Positions 5,448 to 13,436 of a stretch of 16,837 nucleotides of DNA are shown one piece after another; positions within the stretch are counted from its first letter, which is position 1; the number at the start of each line of letters is the position of its first letter. The notes under the pieces were generated by a model. It had not been told where the DNA came from. It worked only from the letters and a program-made list of their open reading frames with translations, and did no database searches. Origin of the DNA: UBA1049 sp964525815. Lineage in GTDB: Bacteria; Bacillota; Clostridia; Oscillospirales; CAG-382. The position numbers and the translations under genes are program-made. The stretch lies in assembly GCA_964525815.1 (NCBI GenBank), contig CAZGJQ010000040.1, forward strand, positions 1-16,837. The letters run 5' to 3'.

Positions 5448-6650
5448 TCAAACCGTAATTATTTCGCTGCAACCGCCCGTTATACAGCGTCCTCCTTCGG
5501 GGGTTACAACAAAGGTATCCTCCACTCCGACCATGCCGATTCCGGCAATTCCCTTCTTCGGTTCGACCGCCAGCAGCATATTCGTTTGAAGGGGCTGGTC
5601 AAAGCCCTCCGCAATTACCGGATATTCGTCTACATTCAGCCCTATGCCGTGTCCTAAGAATTTAACCCTTCGGCTGCCAAAGCCTCCCAAATTCTCTTTT
5701 TCATTCTCCGAAAGCCCGCTCATCACCGTTCTGTATATTTCAGAGGGAACGCTGCCGCTCTTCATCCTGGAAGCGACTTCCTTTTGTATCCTCATACAAA
5801 GACGGTGAGCTTCGGCTATGTCGTTTGAGGGCTTTTCCCCGAACATAAAGACCTGCGTTTTGTCGCTGTGGTATCCGCATATTCCAAAGCCGATGTCCAC
5901 AAACACTATATCACCTTTTCTGAGCCGCCTTTCGTGGCTGCCGACCAGCGGAACGGCTGCGTTCATACCGTAGGAGCCGCCCGGTCCATCAAAGCAGGTG
6001 GGATACAGCGAGCTCTCCCCGAAAGCGACCTGCCCTATTCCCATCTCGGTCTGGAACATAAAGAAACGGTTGACCCCCTGATGTCCCAGCTTCATCATCT
6101 CGGCGTACAGCTTCCCCGCAAGAACGGCCTCGCTTATACCTTCGGTCAGAAGGGAAGGCACTGTTTCTAGAAGCAGCTTGTTGTGCCGCCTGCCCGCCTC
6201 TTCCATCAGCTCAAGCTCGTAATCCGACTTTACCGCTCTTAAGGAAAAAAGTGTTTTGTCAAGCGAGCTTGTATTATCAAACACAAAGTGCTTACCCAGC
6301 CGCTCTGCTATCGCACAGGTCATAACCTCGATCTCTGTATAGAGATTACCGAGATTGCGACCTATTACGGCAGCCGCATCCCGGTAGCTGTTCATTCCGC
6401 TAATAATTCCCTTGCCCGCAAACGGGGATTCATCCGTTGCCCGCTCAAGACTCCGCCGAACGAAATAATGTAATGAGCCGTCTTTTTTTATAAACAGAAC
6501 CGCATCCTGCATGGTGCCAAAAAAATAGTACTGATTAACCCTGCTGAGAATTATGGCGGTGTCCCAGTCGGGATGATTTTTGTTCATCAGAGCAAGGAAT
6601 CGTTCGATACGGGCTTCCAGCTCTTTTTTTGTAGGCAATAAATCCTTCAA
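5448..6650 (-). CDS. M24 family metallopeptidase (Xaa-Pro peptidase-like)
   Basis: The 400-aa protein has the two-part layout of creatinase/aminopeptidase P-like M24 enzymes: a ribonuclease-H-like N-terminal domain (about 1-145) and a pita-bread catalytic domain (about 150-400). The five metal ligands are visible: Asp252 (V-D-I-G-F), Asp263 (H-S-D-K-T-Q), His334 (G-H-G-I-G-L), Glu363 (A-V-E-P-K) and Glu377 (G-V-E-D-T-F). Such enzymes bind two Mn/Co/Zn ions and often cleave bonds next to proline in cytoplasmic peptides. Whether this one is a dipeptidase or aminopeptidase, and whether it is proline-specific, cannot be told from motifs. Start is TTG 6650, with AAGGAG (6669-6664) 13 nt upstream, slightly far. 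The gene follows proA by 21 nt and is the last of the operon, which suits a role in proline recovery. Confidence 0.86.
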   Translation of the reverse strand: MKDLLPTKKELEARIERFLALMNKNHPDWDTAIILSRVNQYYFFGTMQDAVLFIKKDGSLHYFVRRSLERATDESPFAGKGIISGMNSYRDAAAVIGRNLGNLYTEIEVMTCAIAERLGKHFVFDNTSSLDKTLFSLRAVKSDYELELMEEAGRRHNKLLLETVPSLLTEGISEAVLAGKLYAEMMKLGHQGVNRFFMFQTEMGIGQVAFGESSLYPTCFDGPGGSYGMNAAVPLVGSHERRLRKGDIVFVDIGFGICGYHSDKTQVFMFGEKPSNDIAEAHRLCMRIQKEVASRMKSGSVPSEIYRTVMSGLSENEKENLGGFGSRRVKFLGHGIGLNVDEYPVIAEGFDQPLQTNMLLAVEPKKGIAGIGMVGVEDTFVVTPEGGRCITGGCSEIITV

Positions 6651-6671
6651 TTCTACGTTTTTGCTCCTTTT

Positions 6672-7901
6672 TTACCTTATCTGTCCGTTACCTGTAATCT
6701 TATATTTTACCGTCGTCAGCTCGTCAAGCCCCATGGGCCCTCTTGCGTGCAGCTTTTGGGTGGAAATGCCGATTTCGGCTCCGTAACCGAACTCCTCTCC
6801 GTCCGTAAATCGGGTGGAGGCGTTGACATAAACGGCGGCGGAATCCACATTCATGGTAAAATATTCAGCCGAAGCAGTATCCTTGGTTATTATAGCATCC
6901 GAATGCTTTGTGCCGTATTTATTTATATGGGATACGGCCTCCTCAACCCCCGAAACAACCTTGAGCGACATTATATAATCGTTGTATTCGGTATAGAAAT
7001 CCTCCTCGGTTGCTCTGGTAATGTCAGGCAGAAGCTTAAGCGTTTCTTCGCAGCCCCTGAGCTCTACTCCGGGCATTCTTTCCTTAACAAGCGGAAGCAG
7101 CTCTTTTGCTATTTTGCGATGAACAAGCAGGCACTCCGCTGCGTTGCATACAGAGGGACGCTGTGTTTTTGCGTTGTTTATGATATTAAGCGCTGTTTCC
7201 GTGTCTGCGCTTTGATCAGCATATATATGACAGTTGCCCGCACCTGTCTCTATTACCGGAACGGTGGAATTCTCCACAACCGCTTGAATGAGCGATTTCC
7301 CGCCCCTCGGAATCAGCAAATCCACATAGCCGTTCAGCCGCATAAGCCGGGTTGCAGTTTCCCGGGAGGTATCCTCCACTATCTGTATGCAGTCGGCAGG
7401 CAGGGAGGAGGCAGAAAGAGCGTTACGAAGCACCCTTGAGAGTGCAATGTTGGAGTTAATCGCCTCGCTTCCGCCTCTCAGAATAACCGTGTTACCCGAT
7501 TTTATGCAAAGAGCGGCGGCGTCCGCGGTAACGTTGGGACGGGACTCGTATATAATCGCAATAAGTCCTATGGGAACCTGTACCTTTTGTATAGTCAGTC
7601 CGTTCGGACGGGTATTTACGCTCCCCTTTCCGATTGGGTCGGGAAGGGCGCATACCTTCAGCATAGCTTGCGAAATAGCATAAATTCGTTCTTTGGTAAG
7701 CGTCAGCCTGTCAATCAGAGCTTCGGACAATCCCTTTTCCTTGGCAAAGGAAATATCCTTCTCATTTTCGGCAAGAATATATTCGTATTCGTCCTTAAGC
7801 GTCTGTGCCATAAGTGCGATAGCCTGATTGCGTATCTGTCCGCTCGATGAGGACAGTATGGTGAAGGCGTCTTTTGCTTTAAGACATTTATTTTTCAGCA
7901 T
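6672..7901 (-). CDS. proA: Gamma-glutamyl phosphate reductase
   Basis: ProA reduces gamma-glutamyl phosphate with NADPH to glutamate-5-semialdehyde, the second step of proline synthesis from glutamate. The 409-aa product is full length for this aldehyde-dehydrogenase-like family. Seen: V-P-I-G-L-I-A-I-I-Y-E-S-R-P-N-V (109-124), a typical ProA segment; L-R-G-G-S-E-A (141-147); L-L-I-P-R-G-G (195-201); E-T-G-A-G-N-C-H (218-225); the catalytic Cys252 in R-P-S-V-C-N-A; and the C-terminal H-A-R-G-P-M-G-L-D-E-L. ATG 7901 has an AAAGGA ribosome site. It lies 49 nt after the ProB-like kinase and 21 nt before the peptidase, on one strand. Base composition is ordinary (31 GC of 60 in 7201-7260), unlike the two AT-rich genes before it. 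Confidence 0.96.
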   Translation of the reverse strand: MLKNKCLKAKDAFTILSSSSGQIRNQAIALMAQTLKDEYEYILAENEKDISFAKEKGLSEALIDRLTLTKERIYAISQAMLKVCALPDPIGKGSVNTRPNGLTIQKVQVPIGLIAIIYESRPNVTADAAALCIKSGNTVILRGGSEAINSNIALSRVLRNALSASSLPADCIQIVEDTSRETATRLMRLNGYVDLLIPRGGKSLIQAVVENSTVPVIETGAGNCHIYADQSADTETALNIINNAKTQRPSVCNAAECLLVHRKIAKELLPLVKERMPGVELRGCEETLKLLPDITRATEEDFYTEYNDYIMSLKVVSGVEEAVSHINKYGTKHSDAIITKDTASAEYFTMNVDSAAVYVNASTRFTDGEEFGYGAEIGISTQKLHARGPMGLDELTTVKYKITGNGQIR

Positions 7902-7950
7902 TTATTTATATCCTTTCTGTTTTATTTGGAATGGGTGTCAGCCTTTGTGT

Positions 7951-8775
7951 TTACCGCACTGAAATAATGGTTCTTCTGACATTTCCTTTAATTAAATCCG
8001 GAATGGTGTATTTGGAACTGCCGATTATTACAACCGTACCGTTTTTAACCGGTTCTTTAATATACTGCAGCTTCGCTAGCATTCCGTTTGAACCCTTACG
8101 GCTTGAACCGCTGCAATGATGAAAAAGACCGTTAATGCTTTCAATCAACTCATATGCGTCCTTTCCCTCCACTCTTTCGATTAAGGAAGAAGGGTCGTCC
8201 GGATTCTTTAGCAAGCCGTCTGCGGAGGTCATAATCAATAAATATTTGGATTTTAACAAGACCGAAATTTGTGATGCGGTTTCGTCATTATCAATGCACT
8301 CCACAACCGAATCGTTTTTGTTTCGTATTTTGTTAATCTCCATTTTCATTATTTCATCATTACTAACAGAGTCATTATAGTTAATAATAGGTATTGCTTT
8401 TTGCTCAATTGACCTCAATAATAGCTTTTTTACATATTCTCTTTTGTTTTCGTCATTAAAGTGATTATGCTCAAGCAATATTTGCCTGACAGAATACTCC
8501 GGTTTTATAAAATGCCTGTAATTCTCAATTAAAATACACTGACCTTGAGCGGCATATAACGATTTTGCAATATCGTCTTCAGGCATTATAACGGAGTTGT
8601 TCCTCTTGGAATAATCTATTTTTCCGATTTCAACAGCTCCCGAACTGATCCATACACATCCGGGACTCAGATATTTACCGATTCTGCTGAAGGTATTATA
8701 ATCCAGCTCATTAAGTTCATGATTAATAAGAGCCATGGAACCTATTTTTCCCACAATTTCACAATCAAAGCTCAT
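7951..8775 (-). CDS. proB: Amino-acid kinase, divergent glutamate 5-kinase (ProB-like)
   Basis: The 274-aa protein has the amino-acid-kinase fold in the order expected for ProB: K-I-G-S (10-13) for ATP phosphate binding, I-S-S-G-A-V (43-48), Y-A-A-Q-G-Q (74-79), P-I-I-N-Y-N-D-S-V-S-N-D-E-I (129-142) matching the N-x-N-D-x-V-x-x-D-E-I substrate segment, D-N-D-E-T-A (162-167), S-A-D-G-L (184-188) and a G-S-N-G-M-x-A-K-L (228-236) like G-T-G-G-M-x-T-K. ProB phosphorylates glutamate before ProA, and this gene lies directly before proA. It has no C-terminal PUA domain. It departs from typical ProB in I-D-Y-S-K-R-N-N (53-60) and a charged segment near 143-157. The gene is very AT-rich (14 and 16 GC of 60 in 8341-8400 and 8401-8460), suggesting transfer. 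ATG 8775 has a weak AGGGAA ribosome site. Glutamate as substrate is probable, not proven. Confidence 0.75.
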   Translation of the reverse strand: MSFDCEIVGKIGSMALINHELNELDYNTFSRIGKYLSPGCVWISSGAVEIGKIDYSKRNNSVIMPEDDIAKSLYAAQGQCILIENYRHFIKPEYSVRQILLEHNHFNDENKREYVKKLLLRSIEQKAIPIINYNDSVSNDEIMKMEINKIRNKNDSVVECIDNDETASQISVLLKSKYLLIMTSADGLLKNPDDPSSLIERVEGKDAYELIESINGLFHHCSGSSRKGSNGMLAKLQYIKEPVKNGTVVIIGSSKYTIPDLIKGNVRRTIISVR

Positions 8776-8797
8776 TTTCTTATTCCCTTAGTTCGTT

Positions 8798-9511
8798 TTA
8801 TTTTTTGCATCTCAGATAGTATCCAAATCCCATATCCTCAGATTCAATGCCTACTCTGCTTGATTTTTCTATTTTAAAATATTTTTGAAGCACAACCTCA
8901 AATTCGTGAGGCAACAAATCGAACATTTCGCACCGCCCTAAATATTCTTCAATGCGCATCATCATCCGCCCTGTCGAACTTGAGATGTTTGGAATATCAA
9001 GCACGAATTTCCCATTTGGTTTTATTACCCTATGGGCTTCCCTAATTGCTGTTTCCACGAAATCTTTTTCAAAATATTCAAGCACTCCGATACACGCCCC
9101 AATATCAAAAGCGTTATCGTCAAAAGGCATATCATGCACGCTTCCGCAATATAGAGAACCTATAGATAGATTTTTCTTCGCAACAAAGGCATTAAGCAAT
9201 TCAATGGTTTTTTTACTTATATCAACACCATAATATGTTGACGCCCATTCGTCATATCCTTTAAACATCAAGTTCAGACTACATCCGAGGTCAACAAAAT
9301 TCATCCCTCTTTCGGGTAATAAATAATCCTTGATTTCCACCGCTTCGCTGCCGTTGTTTGCGCCGCCGCTTTCCAATTCCATTTTATATTTTATGTAGTC
9401 CGGATCATCTGTAATATAATCCGGCAAATTATCGTATGAAGGGAAATCTTTATTTCCATGTTCAATAATGCCTTTATCGTAAGATTTTGCAACCATTTCT
9501 AATTGATTCAC
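8798..9511 (-). CDS. Class I SAM-dependent methyltransferase
   Basis: The 237-aa protein has a Rossmann-type methyltransferase core: motif I F-V-D-L-G-C-S-L-N (72-80), an acidic end of strand 2 in Y-G-V-D-I-S (94-99, Asp97), C-G-S-V-H-D-M-P-F (122-130) and D-I-G-A-C-I-G-V-L-E-Y-F (136-147), then R-V-I-K-P-N-G-K-F-V-L-D (161-172), the familiar post-IV loop. Motif I has Ser-Leu where Gly-x-Gly is usual. The substrate is unknown; the group with V-L-E-Y-F and K-P-N-G includes small-molecule methyltransferases. GTG 9511 is chosen because AAGGAA lies about 8 nt upstream; the ATG five codons later would be too far. It is first in the operon driven from 9546-9574, 22 nt before the ProB-like kinase, and shares that gene's AT-rich composition (18 GC of 60 in 9181-9240). 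Confidence 0.82.
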   Translation of the reverse strand: MNQLEMVAKSYDKGIIEHGNKDFPSYDNLPDYITDDPDYIKYKMELESGGANNGSEAVEIKDYLLPERGMNFVDLGCSLNLMFKGYDEWASTYYGVDISKKTIELLNAFVAKKNLSIGSLYCGSVHDMPFDDNAFDIGACIGVLEYFEKDFVETAIREAHRVIKPNGKFVLDIPNISSSTGRMMMRIEEYLGRCEMFDLLPHEFEVVLQKYFKIEKSSRVGIESEDMGFGYYLRCKK

Positions 9512-9545
9512 AACACATTTCCTTCACATATTAATGATAATATAC

Positions 9546-9574
9546 ATTATAATATTATTCAACGCTATTTGCAA
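9546..9574 (-). promoter_or_regulatory. Sigma-A promoter of the methyltransferase-proB-proA-peptidase operon
   Basis: On the minus strand TTGCAA (9574-9569), a 17-nt spacer and a perfect TATAAT (9551-9546) form a good promoter. Transcription is expected near 9539, giving a leader of about 28 nt before GTG 9511. No terminator or second promoter is evident between the four genes. Confidence 0.78.
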
Positions 9575-9600
9575 GACATTTTTATACGGGAGCCTGTAAT

Positions 9601-10176
9601 ATGAATAAAAAAAGTATAGTTTTAGCATCAAAATCACCCCGGAGGCGGGATATTCTCGGAAATGCGGGATATAAGTTCATAGTTATGGAGGCGGACACAG
9701 ACGAAACCCCGCCCAAGGATATGAGCCACTCTGATGCGGTAACCGAAATAGCCCTACGAAAAGCCTTATATGTAAAAGAAAACCTGAATGCGGAAAACAA
9801 TATTATCATCGCTGCCGACACAATGGTGTGCAAGGATAACAGCCTGCTGGGCAAGCCAAGGGACGAGGAGAACGCTTTTTTTATTCTTAAGTCGCTCTCC
9901 GGAGCTTGGCATACCGTGCTGACAGGATACTCCGTGCTCTCCGGTGATAAAATAATGGCAAGCTGTGAGGAAACGGCAGTTAAATTCAGATGCCTCTCGG
10001 ACAGGGAAATAAAGGAATATATTAAGAGCGGAGAGCCCTTTGACAAAGCGGGAGCATATGGAGTACAGGGCAGAGCCTCGGCGTTTGTTGAGCGTATTGA
10101 AGGGGATTTTTTTAATGTTATGGGTCTTCCTGTATGCAAAATATCCGTCCTCCTGGATTCGGAAATATACACATAA
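9601..10176 (+). CDS. maf: Maf-family nucleoside triphosphate pyrophosphatase
   Basis: Maf proteins hydrolyse dTTP, UTP or modified nucleotides to monophosphates and are linked to septum formation and housecleaning. The 191-aa length is typical. Seen: L-A-S-K-S-P-R-R-R-D-I-L (8-19), the signature nucleotide-binding loop; A-A-D-T-M-V (71-76) with the catalytic Asp73; G-K-P (84-86); and E-P-F-D-K-A-G-A-Y-G-V-Q-G (145-157), characteristic of the dTTP/UTP-cleaving (YhdE-type) subgroup. ATG 9601 has GGGAG 8 nt upstream. The gene stands alone, divergent from the proline operon, and the promoter of the next gene begins 5 nt after its stop. No clear terminator follows, so some read-through into the 10245 gene is possible. 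Confidence 0.94.
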   Translation: MNKKSIVLASKSPRRRDILGNAGYKFIVMEADTDETPPKDMSHSDAVTEIALRKALYVKENLNAENNIIIAADTMVCKDNSLLGKPRDEENAFFILKSLSGAWHTVLTGYSVLSGDKIMASCEETAVKFRCLSDREIKEYIKSGEPFDKAGAYGVQGRASAFVERIEGDFFNVMGLPVCKISVLLDSEIYT

Positions 10177-10180
10177 TCTA

Positions 10181-10209
10181 TTGACTTTACAAAGAAACAT
10201 TTGTATAAT
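10181..10209 (+). promoter_or_regulatory. Sigma-A promoter of the first NAGPA-dockerin gene
   Basis: TTGACT (10181-10186), a 17-nt spacer and TATAAT (10204-10209) form a near-consensus promoter, with TG directly before the -10. Transcription is expected near 10216, about 29 nt before ATG 10245. Confidence 0.82.
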
Positions 10210-10244
10210 AAACACACAAAATGATGAGAAGGAGAGAAATAGCA

Positions 10245-13244
10245 ATGAATAAAAGAGTAAGACTTATGTCGGCTCTGCTTGCGGTTTTTGTCATAGTAGG
10301 AAGTACAGCGATTGCAGCTTCGGCAGCGAGCTTTACGGTAGGGGATACACTCGGAACCGGTACTGTAACATCAGCGGACAACAAAACGCTTACCGATGAC
10401 GGCGCAGTTACATATTCAAAAGCGGTTTTTACGGACAGCGGAAGCCGTCAGCAGGCGGTATATACGCTTGAGTTTAATCCTACCACAAGCAATTATATGC
10501 CATATGTTTACAGCAAGTATACGGGCACGGGAGCCAATGCGTTGGCAACGGCACAGCAGGCGGAGAGCCAGTTTGGTGCAAATGTGATAGGCGGTATAAA
10601 CGCCACCTTTTATGCAGTGAACACCGGCAGCACCTATGCGGGTTATTGGGTGCATGACGGCAGGCTTGCTCAGGCGACCCTGGGCTATCAGCATGATATT
10701 ATTACCTTCGATTCGGACGGACAGGTTAATATAGTTAACTCAAAGCTGGATTTTAAGCTGTTTCACAACGGTCGGGAGATTACCTCGGGCGGAGGAAGCG
10801 GACTTGTACATATTAATAAAAAATCGCTTTCGACCGGTGTGGACAACAGGTTCTACTATTGGGATACGGAATGCGGTACAAAGACCGATTCGGTTATTGA
10901 AGGACTTGAGATATTGTGCAAAAAGCTGGATTACGGTCAGCTTGCCATAGGCGGAACCCTTAAGGGTGAAGTGCTGGAGATAAGGGAGAATTCTTATAAC
11001 AGCTCAGTTGGTGAGGATGAGTTTGTTCTTTATGTCAAGAACGATTCCCCGTTAAAGGCTACTGTGCTCTCAAGCCTTGCACTGGGCGATGTTTTTGAAA
11101 TTACTGTCAGCGAAAGCATTGAGGACTCCAGGATATATACAGAGAGAGCAAACGCCGCACTCGTTGCGCAATACCCCATTGTCAAGAACGGTGTTTCGGA
11201 TACGGCGGAGGCTCTGAGTCAGCTCGGCTCGAGCTTTATGTCCGCAAGAGCGCAGAGAAGTGCGATTGGCTTAAAGGCGGACGGCTCGGTAATCTTCATA
11301 ACATCCGCGGGCAGGGAAGTAACCGACGGAGCTCCCGGACTTACGGTTTATGAGCTTGCGGATATAATGGTACAGATGGGCTGTGTTACCGCCTATAACC
11401 TTGACGGCGGCGGCTCCACTCAGATGGTTATTAAGGAAGACGGTAGCTTTGTCAAGGCCCATATAAGTAACGAAGGCGCAAACGGACGTAATGTAGCAAA
11501 TTGTATTTTTATAGTTGAGAGACAGGATGCGGATGCGGAGATTATTACCGCACTCGAGCAGCTTATTGAGGAAAACGAGGATAACGAAACGGCGGCGGTT
11601 GTTCAAGCGATTGCGGACGCAAATGCGGTTCTCGAAAGCCAAAACAGTATGCCGGGCGACTATACCCGTGCATATATGAAGCTGCGTTCGGCGTTGTCGG
11701 GCAAGAGTGAATTGGATAATGCGCTTGCGGCGGTTTCCGCTATCAGCTTTTTGGACTACGGTCCTACTGTGCTGGAGCTGATCTGGGATGCATATGATAT
11801 AGCTTCTTCGGTAAGAGCGGATCAGGATGCGACAGCAGAGGAGATTAACGAAGCGACCAGAACGCTCAGAGCCTTGCTGGATATGCAGGGGGAGGTTGAG
11901 ATAAACGTATCTCAGGGTAAGAGCTATACAAAGATAGGAGATGCTCATCCCACTGCAAACGATAACTATTTGGATACCGATAACAAGGAGCTGACCGATG
12001 GTTATGCAGAGTCGATCGCAATAAGCGAGTACGGTGCGGCGTGGGTTGGATTCCATTCCTCATATAGAGGCGGAACGGAGAACGGAGCTCCTTATTACGA
12101 TGTTATAATTGATTTAGACAGAAGAGAGGGTATGCTCACAAAGTTTGCCGTATATGCACAGCACAACTGGGAACCCGGAATAGAGGCACCAACAAAGGTG
12201 GTTATATCCGTTTCGGATAACGGTACAGACTTTACTGAGGCAGGTATTGCAACTCCGGACATATCAAACCTATGTAGGAGCGCCGCCGATGAAAGTGACG
12301 ACGAAAAAATAAAGGCAACGGATGTTAAATATACGCTTGAGCTTAATCAGGGAGTGGGCGGAAGATATGTAAAATTCCATATGGTGGGCGGAAACACAAA
12401 GGTGTTCATGTTTATCAGTGAGCTTGAGGTATACAGATTCGATGCTCCTCTGACACAGGGAATGTATCTGACGGGCTTCAACTCTAAGATTCTTACCAAC
12501 CAAAGCATTATATTTACCCCTGATTACGCAGCCGAGCTTGACGGGGACAACGCAAACCTTAACTGGGCAAGAGCCATAGCGGCACAGTGGAACGAGGAGC
12601 TGCAGGAATATGTAGTGATTCAGACTGCACACGGTAACGGCAGCAACGTTATCAAAACGGTACCGGAGAACGGCTTTGTTCTCGGAGTACACGGAGATTC
12701 GGGGGAAGGACAAATAAACAAGGCATATGCAAACATCGCCGAGGTCGGGGACATTCTTATTTTGAATGGTATTGATATTGATACAAAAACGGCTCTCGCA
12801 GGCTGCTATATAACCATCGAAAAGCCGCAGTCAGACGTGCCTGTTCTTAAGCCGGGGGTTGCTCTTAGGCTTGAGGGTGACTTTGCAAACGGATTGCGGG
12901 AAAATCAGACGGTTAATGATGTTACGGAGATGTTTGACGGCAGCGTTACCGTTAAGGACAGGGACGGAAACGAACTGAGCGAAACGGAAAAAATAGGAAC
13001 CGGATGCACTATTCAGGTTGGCTCAAGCATTTTTACAGTTATTATTAGGGGCGACATAAACGGCGACGGTGTAATCAACTCAAAGGATTATATGCTCGTT
13101 AAGCGGGCGTTCCTGGAGACCTATGAGATGACTGATTTTGAGCTCAAGGCCGGTGCAATGTCAGGCTCTTCTCTGCCCACAGCTTCGGATTACTTAAAAA
13201 TCAAGAGACACTTCTTAGGAACTCACGACATATTTGCACAATAA
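10245..13244 (+). CDS. Secreted phosphodiester glycosidase (NAGPA/DUF2233) with discoidin-like and dockerin domains, copy 1
   Basis: The 999-aa protein starts at ATG 10245, with AAGGAG 10 nt upstream; the ATGs at 10221/10224 lie before that site and are rejected. Residues 1-27 are a signal peptide (cut near A-S-A). About 105-425 is the NAGPA/DUF2233 domain: G-I-N-A-T-F-Y (117-123), Y-W-V-H-D-G (134-139), R-S-A-I-G-L-K (338-344), L-D-G-G-G-S-T (386-392), N-V-A-N-C (416-420). Relatives cleave sugar-1-phosphate diesters, as in the human mannose-6-phosphate uncovering enzyme; the bacterial substrate here is unknown. About 430-548 is helical, 552-731 resembles an F5/8 type C (discoidin) carbohydrate-binding domain, 735-860 is an unnamed module, and 936-992 is a dockerin. 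Dockerin loop 1 is canonical (Asp937, Asn939, Asp941, Asp948). Loop 2 has Ala971, Ser973, Ser975, Asp982 and looks unable to bind calcium normally. No cohesin gene is visible. Confidence 0.88.
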   Translation: MNKRVRLMSALLAVFVIVGSTAIAASAASFTVGDTLGTGTVTSADNKTLTDDGAVTYSKAVFTDSGSRQQAVYTLEFNPTTSNYMPYVYSKYTGTGANALATAQQAESQFGANVIGGINATFYAVNTGSTYAGYWVHDGRLAQATLGYQHDIITFDSDGQVNIVNSKLDFKLFHNGREITSGGGSGLVHINKKSLSTGVDNRFYYWDTECGTKTDSVIEGLEILCKKLDYGQLAIGGTLKGEVLEIRENSYNSSVGEDEFVLYVKNDSPLKATVLSSLALGDVFEITVSESIEDSRIYTERANAALVAQYPIVKNGVSDTAEALSQLGSSFMSARAQRSAIGLKADGSVIFITSAGREVTDGAPGLTVYELADIMVQMGCVTAYNLDGGGSTQMVIKEDGSFVKAHISNEGANGRNVANCIFIVERQDADAEIITALEQLIEENEDNETAAVVQAIADANAVLESQNSMPGDYTRAYMKLRSALSGKSELDNALAAVSAISFLDYGPTVLELIWDAYDIASSVRADQDATAEEINEATRTLRALLDMQGEVEINVSQGKSYTKIGDAHPTANDNYLDTDNKELTDGYAESIAISEYGAAWVGFHSSYRGGTENGAPYYDVIIDLDRREGMLTKFAVYAQHNWEPGIEAPTKVVISVSDNGTDFTEAGIATPDISNLCRSAADESDDEKIKATDVKYTLELNQGVGGRYVKFHMVGGNTKVFMFISELEVYRFDAPLTQGMYLTGFNSKILTNQSIIFTPDYAAELDGDNANLNWARAIAAQWNEELQEYVVIQTAHGNGSNVIKTVPENGFVLGVHGDSGEGQINKAYANIAEVGDILILNGIDIDTKTALAGCYITIEKPQSDVPVLKPGVALRLEGDFANGLRENQTVNDVTEMFDGSVTVKDRDGNELSETEKIGTGCTIQVGSSIFTVIIRGDINGDGVINSKDYMLVKRAFLETYEMTDFELKAGAMSGSSLPTASDYLKIKRHFLGTHDIFAQ

Positions 13245-13274
13245 ACTCAATTAAACAATAAATTAAATATAATC

Positions 13275-13306
13275 GCGGGGGTTGAGCTTTTTCGCCCCCG
13301 CTTTTA
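13275..13306 (+). terminator. Terminator after the first NAGPA-dockerin gene
   Basis: GCGGGGG (13275-13281) pairs with CCCCCGC (13295-13301), with a 13-nt loop and then TTTTATT. It lies 30 nt after the stop codon and separates the two paralogues into different transcripts. Confidence 0.83.
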
Positions 13307-13347
13307 TTGGCTTTTTTATTATAAAACAGAAAATATTGCCGTTTGTA

Positions 13348-13376
13348 TTGACATATTTTTGGTGAAGATGTATAAT
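13348..13376 (+). promoter_or_regulatory. Consensus sigma-A promoter of the second NAGPA-dockerin gene
   Basis: TTGACA (13348-13353), a 17-nt spacer ending in TG, and TATAAT (13371-13376) match the sigma-A consensus perfectly. Transcription is expected near 13383, about 54 nt before ATG 13437. Confidence 0.87.
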
Positions 13377-13436
13377 AAAATGAATAAAATCATAAGAAAC
13401 AAAAAAAATAAATTCATGACAGGGAGAAAACAAGCG

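Noticed and set aside
6747..7439. 230-aa plus-strand ORF
   Set aside because: It lies entirely opposite proA, whose motifs are complete; the product is Cys/Tyr/His-rich with no family features, and no ribosome site decides a start.
9582..10217. 211-aa minus-strand ORF opposite maf
   Set aside because: Maf is full length with all motifs; the antisense product is Ser-rich without recognisable domains.
10221..10244. ATG 10221 or 10224 as the start of the first NAGPA-dockerin gene
   Set aside because: They precede the AAGGAG site, would add charged residues in front of a normal signal peptide, and lie only about 5-8 nt after the predicted transcription start.
11271..12056. 261-aa minus-strand ORF
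   Set aside because: Antisense shadow of the first NAGPA-dockerin gene; composition is rich in Arg/Cys/Ile and no promoter or domain is visible.
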